Assembly: GCA_030618495.1 (NCBI GenBank)
Contig: JAUXDE010000071.1
Coordinates: 1 to 9,083 of the forward strand
From: Clostridia bacterium
Lineage (GTDB): Bacteria > UBA6262 > WVXT01 > JAUXBS01
Direction of reading: 5' to 3'
Length of the DNA stretch: 9,083 nt
Made by a program: the position numbers and the translations under genes
Part shown: piece after piece, positions 5,486-9,083 of the stretch
How the letters are laid out: every line of letters begins with the position of its first letter
Numbering within the stretch: the first letter of the stretch is position 1
The notes under the pieces: generated by a model
Seen by the model: only the letters and a program-made list of their open reading frames with translations
What the model was told of the DNA's origin: nothing
Database searches by the model: none

Positions 5486-6313
5486 TTATTTTCTCTTTAA
5501 ATCCAGCTTCTGTTTACCCTTTGTTTTGAGTTTGCTATTTTTCGGTTCTATTTTATTTTTTTTCCTTAACTTCATTATTTTCCTTCTCTCTTTGATTCTC
5601 TTACGCTTCAGCCCCAGTTTCTTCTTCCTGAATGTTATCGCCTTCTTTTTAAGCCTGACGAATTTCTTTTTAAGCTTCAGTGTTTTCTTATCTATTTTAG
5701 AAGGTTTTCGCAGCTTGATTGTTTTCTTTTTTATTTCTATTTTCCTGTTTTTCTTAACAACGACAAATTCTTTCATTCCCTTCTTCTTCACTCTCACTTT
5801 TCCGCTGAAAGTTGCCACTGCCGTATCATCCGCGCTTGTTGCATCAACAACGAATTCCGTTCCCCGCACCGCCGCAACGGCCACCGGCGTTTCAACCCCG
5901 AATATTAACTTTTCTTTACCCAGTTTTTTAACGTTTACCAGTATCTTGCCGAGAGTCAGGTTCAGGGTGGTCTTGTATTTATCATTATCATAATCGGATA
6001 TCGCGGATTTTATTCTCATTTCAGAATTACTCTCAAGACTGCTCAGCGCGCCGCTATCATATTCCATTTCAACAGCCGAATCATCCATTGTTCTTACCTT
6101 GTCGCCCGGATTAAGAGCCTGCCCCTGCTCAGCTTTGCCCCACTCTGTTTCACCGTCGGGAAGCACTTCCACTTCCCCCTGAATGTCAGATATAACTGCC
6201 GCATTGCTCTTCTCCTCAATACTTTCATCCTGGGAAAACAAAGCCATCTGTGTCCCGGTTACAATCATCAGCACCGCACTAACACAAAAAATTATGAGCA
6301 GCTTTCTGAACAT
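5486..6313 (-). CDS. Secreted FecR-domain protein with a long Lys/Arg-rich C-terminal tail
   Basis: A 275-residue exported protein. Residues 1-27 form a signal sequence (MFRKLL, then a hydrophobic stretch), with a possible anchor role. Residues about 37-175 match the FecR domain: SDIQGEVEVLPDG, LNPGDKVRTMDDSAVEMEYDSG, LESNSEMRI, and ETPVAVAAVRGTEFVV at 141-156, the most typical motif. From about 187 to the end (89 residues) the protein becomes extremely basic. About 47 residues are Lys or Arg against five acidic ones, arranged in loose units of about seven residues of the form hydrophobic-x-Leu-Lys-Lys-Lys. No FecI-type sigma factor or TonB receptor is nearby, and the tail is unlike FecR of iron regulation, so a structural or polyanion-binding envelope role is the better guess. 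Function is unknown. GGGAGGG precedes the ATG; mltG ends 61 nt upstream and coaE follows after 41 nt. Confidence 0.85.
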   Translation of the reverse strand: MFRKLLIIFCVSAVLMIVTGTQMALFSQDESIEEKSNAAVISDIQGEVEVLPDGETEWGKAEQGQALNPGDKVRTMDDSAVEMEYDSGALSSLESNSEMRIKSAISDYDNDKYKTTLNLTLGKILVNVKKLGKEKLIFGVETPVAVAAVRGTEFVVDATSADDTAVATFSGKVRVKKKGMKEFVVVKKNRKIEIKKKTIKLRKPSKIDKKTLKLKKKFVRLKKKAITFRKKKLGLKRKRIKERRKIMKLRKKNKIEPKNSKLKTKGKQKLDLKRK

Positions 6314-6329
6314 TTTTCCCTCCCTTTGG

Positions 6330-6345
6330 GGCAGCTGATGCTGCC
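6330..6345 (-). promoter_or_regulatory. Perfect hairpin in the leader of the FecR-domain gene
   Basis: GGCAGC-ATCA-GCTGCC on the minus strand forms a perfect 6-bp stem with a 4-nt loop in the mltG-fecR gap, just upstream of the GGGAGGG ribosome site. No T run follows, so it is not an intrinsic terminator. It could mark an mRNA processing or stability element, or a protein-binding palindrome. Confidence 0.45.
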
Positions 6346-6374
6346 AGGTATAAAAACAAGTTCAAGAAATAACA

Positions 6375-7304
6375 CTATTTCTTTCTCTGCACATCCAGGT
6401 GTTTCTTGTACTGGCTTGAAAACTTGTGAGTTCCATCACCGTTCGACACAAAAAACATCATGTCCGTCTCTTCAGGGTCAACTGCGGCCGCAAGTGAATT
6501 CAACCCCGGGTTGCAGATGGGCCCGGGAGGCAGCCCGAAGTTCCTGTAAGTATTGTAAGGCGAATCCACCTCCAGGTCTTCATACGTCAATTTATTCCTG
6601 TGTTTTCCCAGTATATATTGAACAGTGGCGCAGGATTCCAGGTAATACCTTCTCTTTAACCTGTTATGAAACACCGCGGAAATCAGTTTTCTTTCGCTTT
6701 CCTTCTTGGCTTCCCTCTCTATTATTGAGGCAAGTATTACTATGTCCTCTTTCAGGAATCTGTACTTCTTTCCTTTTTCCAGCAGGTCGTCCGTAAACAC
6801 CTTGTTAAACTGTTTTACCATTGCATCAATTATGTCACTCTCAGCGCTGTCCAGCGGTATTAAATAAGTCTCGGGGAAAAGATAACCTTCCAGTTTTTTC
6901 TCCCTTACAATGTTCATAAATCTCCGGCTGTCCCCGATTTCTTTCTGTTCCACCAGTTCGGCAATCTGTTCGGATGTGAACCCCTCGGGGACCGTTAACT
7001 TCACCATCAGCACTTTACCTGCGACAAATTTCCCGATAAGCCCGAAAATGTTTGTACCCGAATCGAACCTGTATGTCCCTTTTTTTATTTTCTTGTCTGC
7101 CCCCATGATTCTAAGTAGAAAGACAAACAGTCTCTGGCTTGATATTATACCTTCTGATTTTAAAACACCCGCTACATCTCTTGCCGACATACCAGCCTTA
7201 ACGTCAATCACGACAGGGCTGCCGGTCCTGAAATATATCATGAAAGCGCCCGCGCAGGACACAAGGATACAAACACTGATTATAATAATTACTCTTTTAT
7301 TCAT
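6375..7304 (-). CDS. mltG: Endolytic murein transglycosylase MltG (YceG family)
   Basis: A membrane-anchored lytic transglycosylase that cuts nascent glycan strands and thereby helps set peptidoglycan chain length. The protein has 309 residues, with a single N-terminal membrane segment (about 4-25) and the rest outside the membrane. A LysM-like region (about 31-105: IDVKAGMSARDVAGVLKSEGII, KKGTYRF) precedes the catalytic domain. LTVPEGFTSEQIA is at 103-115, GYLFPETY at 140-147 and LASIIEREAKKESER at 191-205; E196 is the probable catalytic glutamate. PYNTYRNFGLPPGPICNPG lies farther on, followed by an alanine-rich AAAVDP. All diagnostic blocks are present. The ATG overlaps the last 8 nt of ruvX, and the site before it is weak, consistent with coupling. 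The neighbouring deacetylase and FecR-domain genes suggest an envelope role for this part of the operon. Confidence 0.96.
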   Translation of the reverse strand: MNKRVIIIISVCILVSCAGAFMIYFRTGSPVVIDVKAGMSARDVAGVLKSEGIISSQRLFVFLLRIMGADKKIKKGTYRFDSGTNIFGLIGKFVAGKVLMVKLTVPEGFTSEQIAELVEQKEIGDSRRFMNIVREKKLEGYLFPETYLIPLDSAESDIIDAMVKQFNKVFTDDLLEKGKKYRFLKEDIVILASIIEREAKKESERKLISAVFHNRLKRRYYLESCATVQYILGKHRNKLTYEDLEVDSPYNTYRNFGLPPGPICNPGLNSLAAAVDPEETDMMFFVSNGDGTHKFSSQYKKHLDVQRKK

Positions 7305-7713
7305 TCTTTTTGAAATCCAGGTAATTCTGGAGCATCACACTCGCGGCAACCCCGTCAATAACCTTCTTTCTCTTCTTCCTTGAGAGGTTTGCGTCAATAA
7401 GCATTCTTTCGCTGATAACCGTTGTAAACCTTTCATCCCACCGGACTATCGGTATTTTAATGTTTTCTTTCATTTTGTCAATAAAAATAATTACTTCCTT
7501 TGCTTTTTTGCCCAATGACCCGTCCATGCTCACGGGCATCCCGACAACTATGCTTTCCACCTGATACTGCCCGATAACATCCGCAATCTGCTTAATGTCA
7601 TTCTGTATATCAATCCTGTTTACCACCTGCAGCGAATAGGCAATTAGCCCGGTAGGATCGCTTAGCGCAAGCCCTATCCTCACACTGCCGTAATCAATGC
7701 CCAGAATTCGCAT
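7297..7713 (-). CDS. ruvX: YqgF/RuvX family nuclease (pre-16S rRNA processing; putative Holliday junction resolvase)
   Basis: A 138-residue RNase H-fold protein of normal family length. In E. coli, YqgF is linked to 5' maturation of 16S rRNA; resolvase activity is proposed from the fold. The start MRILGIDYGSVRIGLALSD is canonical, with acidic D7. VVGMPVSMDGSLGKKA (56-71), RWDERFTTVISERML (91-105, with E94) and IDGVAASVMLQNYLD (119-133, with D120) complete the acidic active site. An AAAGG precedes the ATG at 7713. The gene starts 20 nt inside the end of the deacetylase gene and overlaps mltG by 8 nt, so it is firmly inside the operon. A ruvX-mltG neighbourhood is common in bacteria. Confidence 0.96.
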   Translation of the reverse strand: MRILGIDYGSVRIGLALSDPTGLIAYSLQVVNRIDIQNDIKQIADVIGQYQVESIVVGMPVSMDGSLGKKAKEVIIFIDKMKENIKIPIVRWDERFTTVISERMLIDANLSRKKRKKVIDGVAASVMLQNYLDFKKNE

Positions 7714-8458
7714 AAAGCCTTTCTTTTTTAATCTCCAGGAGTTCCGAAACCGTTACAAACTTAAACCCCTTTTCCTTTAAATTTCTTATTATGGAAGGAA
7801 GCGCTTCCAGCGTTGAATCAATGCCGCTATGAAATATCACGATATCCTCATCCTTGATTTTCGACACAACTTCATGGTAAATCCTGCCAGCCGGAGGTGA
7901 TACTATATCATTTGGATTAAGCGTCCATAAAACAATTTCATACCCGTGCTTCTTTGCTATGTCTACTATCATTCCATTATAATGTCCGCCCGGCGGGCGC
8001 AGTAAACGCGAAGGTTTTCCCGTAATCTTTTTAATCAAGTTCTGGGTTTTCTCTATTTCATCAACCGCTGTTTCTTCGGAAAATGTGGTTATCCTCGTAT
8101 CGCTATAAGTATGGTTTCCTATTTCATGCCCTGCAAGATATTCATGTTTCACAAGGTCGGGATGTTTAAGCGCCATTTTACCGACAATGAAAAAAGTTGC
8201 TTTTATGTTTTCCTCACCCAGTATCTTCACTAAACTCCTGGCATATCCCGGGTGGGGGCCGTCGTCGAAAGTAAAAGCAGTTACCGGACAATTTTCATCT
8301 TCAATGCTGAACCAGTTGAAATCTATATCGCTGTTTACGGACACTTTGCCGACAAAGTATAAGAGCATTATGGCGGAGAAGATTATAATAACCTTGTACC
8401 TCCGCAATGCATCTATTCTAACCCTTAATGCCTGAATAGCTTTCATTAACAGCATCAT
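7694..8458 (-). CDS. Membrane-anchored polysaccharide deacetylase (NodB domain) with an altered zinc-ligand motif
   Basis: A 254-residue carbohydrate esterase family 4-type protein. A short basic N-terminus is followed by one membrane segment (about 22-38, VIIIFSAIMLLYFVGKV), placing the NodB domain outside the membrane. Motif 1 is TFDDGP (63-68, D65 and D66), motif 3 is LRPPGGHYN (153-161), motif 4 is LWTLNPND (177-184) and motif 5 is IVIFHSG (206-212, H210). Motif 2, usually HxxxH, reads HTYSD (116-120), so the second zinc histidine is Asp. The GAT codon is one base from CAT. Aspartate may still bind metal, so activity is uncertain. The likely substrate is N-acetylglucosamine in peptidoglycan or another envelope glycan, inferred partly from the nearby mltG. 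The start ATG overlaps the thpR stop in ATGA, with AAAGG about 10 nt upstream. A start at M5 is also possible. Confidence 0.9.
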   Translation of the reverse strand: MMLLMKAIQALRVRIDALRRYKVIIIFSAIMLLYFVGKVSVNSDIDFNWFSIEDENCPVTAFTFDDGPHPGYARSLVKILGEENIKATFFIVGKMALKHPDLVKHEYLAGHEIGNHTYSDTRITTFSEETAVDEIEKTQNLIKKITGKPSRLLRPPGGHYNGMIVDIAKKHGYEIVLWTLNPNDIVSPPAGRIYHEVVSKIKDEDIVIFHSGIDSTLEALPSIIRNLKEKGFKFVTVSELLEIKKERLYANSGH

Positions 8459-9012
8459 TTCAGCATTACCTTTTTCAATACCGTATACACCGGCCCCTGC
8501 GAAGTTAAATCACTTTTCATAACTAAAACATCCTCAACCAGCATCCTTCCAATCCTCACCCCGCACATTTCTTCAACAGTATTTGACAGTAATTTTATAT
8601 TCTTTGAAGAACGCACTCTCCCGATGGTCAAGTGCGCGCTGAATATTTTCTTTTCCTTCTTAAACCCCGCGGAAACGAGGCTTCCTTCAATCGTACGGTT
8701 TAAATCCTTAAGTTTCCGGGAACCTTCAGACACCCCGGCCCATATAACCTTAGGCGACCTGGGCCCGGGGAAAACCCCCACGGAATCAACTATGATGTTA
8801 AACTTTTTGGTATCACCAACCGAATCCTTCACGCTTTCATATACTTCGCTGATTCTGTTCTCTTCCACTTCACCGAGGAATTTCAGGGTTACATGGATGT
8901 TTTCGGGCTTCACATATTTAATATCAAAATCGTGCTTCCTGAACCCAGACTGAAGTCCGGCTATGCTTCCGGTAATATCATCACTAATTCCAACCGCAAT
9001 AAATGTTCTCAT
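8455..9012 (-). CDS. thpR: RNA 2',3'-cyclic phosphodiesterase, 2H family
   Basis: A 185-residue 2H phosphoesterase (LigT/ThpR type) that hydrolyses or ligates RNA 2',3'-cyclic phosphate or 2'-5' ends in vitro; the cellular role is unsettled. Both HxTx motifs are present: HVTLKFLG with H40/T42 and HLTIGRVRSS with H127/T129. MRTFIAVGIS is a typical family start, and FPGPRSPKVIWAGV (81-94) is a characteristic segment. No convincing Shine-Dalgarno precedes the ATG at 9012; the nearest GAAGGA is over 20 nt upstream, within the end of the previous gene. The gene therefore either depends on coupling or is poorly translated. It lies 12 nt after the stop of a CinA/PncC-type gene, and cinA-thpR adjacency is common in bacteria. 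Its own stop overlaps the deacetylase start. Confidence 0.95.
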   Translation of the reverse strand: MRTFIAVGISDDITGSIAGLQSGFRKHDFDIKYVKPENIHVTLKFLGEVEENRISEVYESVKDSVGDTKKFNIIVDSVGVFPGPRSPKVIWAGVSEGSRKLKDLNRTIEGSLVSAGFKKEKKIFSAHLTIGRVRSSKNIKLLSNTVEEMCGVRIGRMLVEDVLVMKSDLTSQGPVYTVLKKVMLK

Positions 9013-9024
9013 GGCGTAGTGTGG

Positions 9025-9083
9025 CTAGTGTAGCGTCCTTCTGAGCATATCAAGAGCAGTTACAGCCACCCTCTCCTTTATGG
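9025..9083 (-). CDS. C-terminal end of a CinA/PncC-type protein; 5' part off the window
   Basis: The last 18 codons before a TAG at 9027-9025 read IKERVAVTALDMLRRTLH. The pattern of Arg-Val/Ala followed by ALDMLRR-x-L is how CinA C-terminal domains (nicotinamide-nucleotide amidase, PncC) commonly end. The next gene, thpR, is a frequent partner of cinA. The fragment is too short to tell a full-length CinA from a stand-alone PncC, and the call depends on this signature plus context. Confidence 0.65.
   Translation of the reverse strand, partial: IKERVAVTALDMLRRTLH

Noticed and set aside
5526-5993. 155-codon plus-strand open frame rich in Phe, Leu and Ser
   Set aside because: It is the complement of the purine-rich FecR tail; its hydrophobic composition is a by-product of Lys codons read antisense, with no ribosome site seen.
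5486-6313. FecIR-type iron-signalling system
   Set aside because: No ECF sigma factor or TonB-dependent receptor is adjacent, the protein has a signal sequence and a polybasic tail, and the FecR domain alone is widespread in unrelated envelope proteins.
6329-6346. Sigma-54-like -24/-12 promoter around the hairpin before the FecR-domain gene
   Set aside because: A TGGCAG start is present, but the GG to GC spacing is off by one and the -12 element does not fit TTGC.
6326-7383. Plus-strand open frames opposite mltG (6326-6796 and 6910-7383)
   Set aside because: Antisense to a complete MltG with all catalytic blocks; the translations resemble no family I recognise.
1-9083. Mobile element, prophage, CRISPR or defence system
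   Set aside because: No transposase, integrase, terminal inverted repeats, regular repeat-spacer pattern or defence-type domain was seen; the intact tRNA-Gln has no repeated 3' end suggesting an attachment site within the window.

Overview
The window is a gene-dense, moderately AT-rich bacterial segment with short or overlapping intergenic spaces. It holds twelve supportable genes: eleven protein-coding, two of them cut by the window edges, and one tRNA. All gene functions named here are bacterial: NrdR, MltG, RuvX, CoaE, ThpR and a CinA/PncC-type tail. The anaerobic (class III) ribonucleotide reductase points to an anaerobe or facultative anaerobe. MltG, a polysaccharide deacetylase and an MGDG-synthase-like glycosyltransferase point to a peptidoglycan-bearing cell. 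I cannot fix the phylum from sequence alone. An uncultured lineage such as Omnitrophota is a guess from overall style, not a demonstrated assignment.

Left third (1-2380), minus strand: a deoxyribonucleotide synthesis operon in the order nrdR, a small CxxC redoxin (NrdH-like), nrdD. The nrdD C-terminus lies beyond the left edge. In front of nrdR is a consensus-like sigma-70 promoter carrying two NrdR-box-like palindromes 32 bp apart centre to centre. One lies in the -35/-10 spacer and one starts at the expected transcription start. The operon therefore looks autoregulated by NrdR, and the redoxin is placed to supply electrons to the reductase.

Middle (2381-3952): an AT-rich gap with no gene, then tRNA-Gln(CUG) on the minus strand with its own promoter. 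Divergent to it is a plus-strand glycosyltransferase of the MGDG-synthase/GT28 type, whose promoter places the transcription start almost on the ATG, so its mRNA may be leaderless.

Right (3953-9083), minus strand: one tightly packed array that reads, in transcription order, end of cinA/pncC, thpR, a membrane-anchored polysaccharide deacetylase, ruvX, mltG, a secreted FecR-domain protein with an extreme Lys/Arg tail, coaE, and an MBL-fold hydrolase. The junctions thpR/deacetylase (4 nt), deacetylase/ruvX (20 nt) and ruvX/mltG (8 nt) overlap, and coaE and the MBL gene are 1 nt apart, so this looks like one operon whose promoter is off the right edge. It mixes housekeeping RNA and cofactor functions with three envelope proteins.

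I see no mobile element, CRISPR array or phage gene. The least conventional parts are the polybasic tail of the FecR protein, the His-to-Asp change at a zinc-ligand position of the deacetylase, the NrdR-box promoter with a TTG-started nrdR, and the possible leaderless start of the glycosyltransferase.
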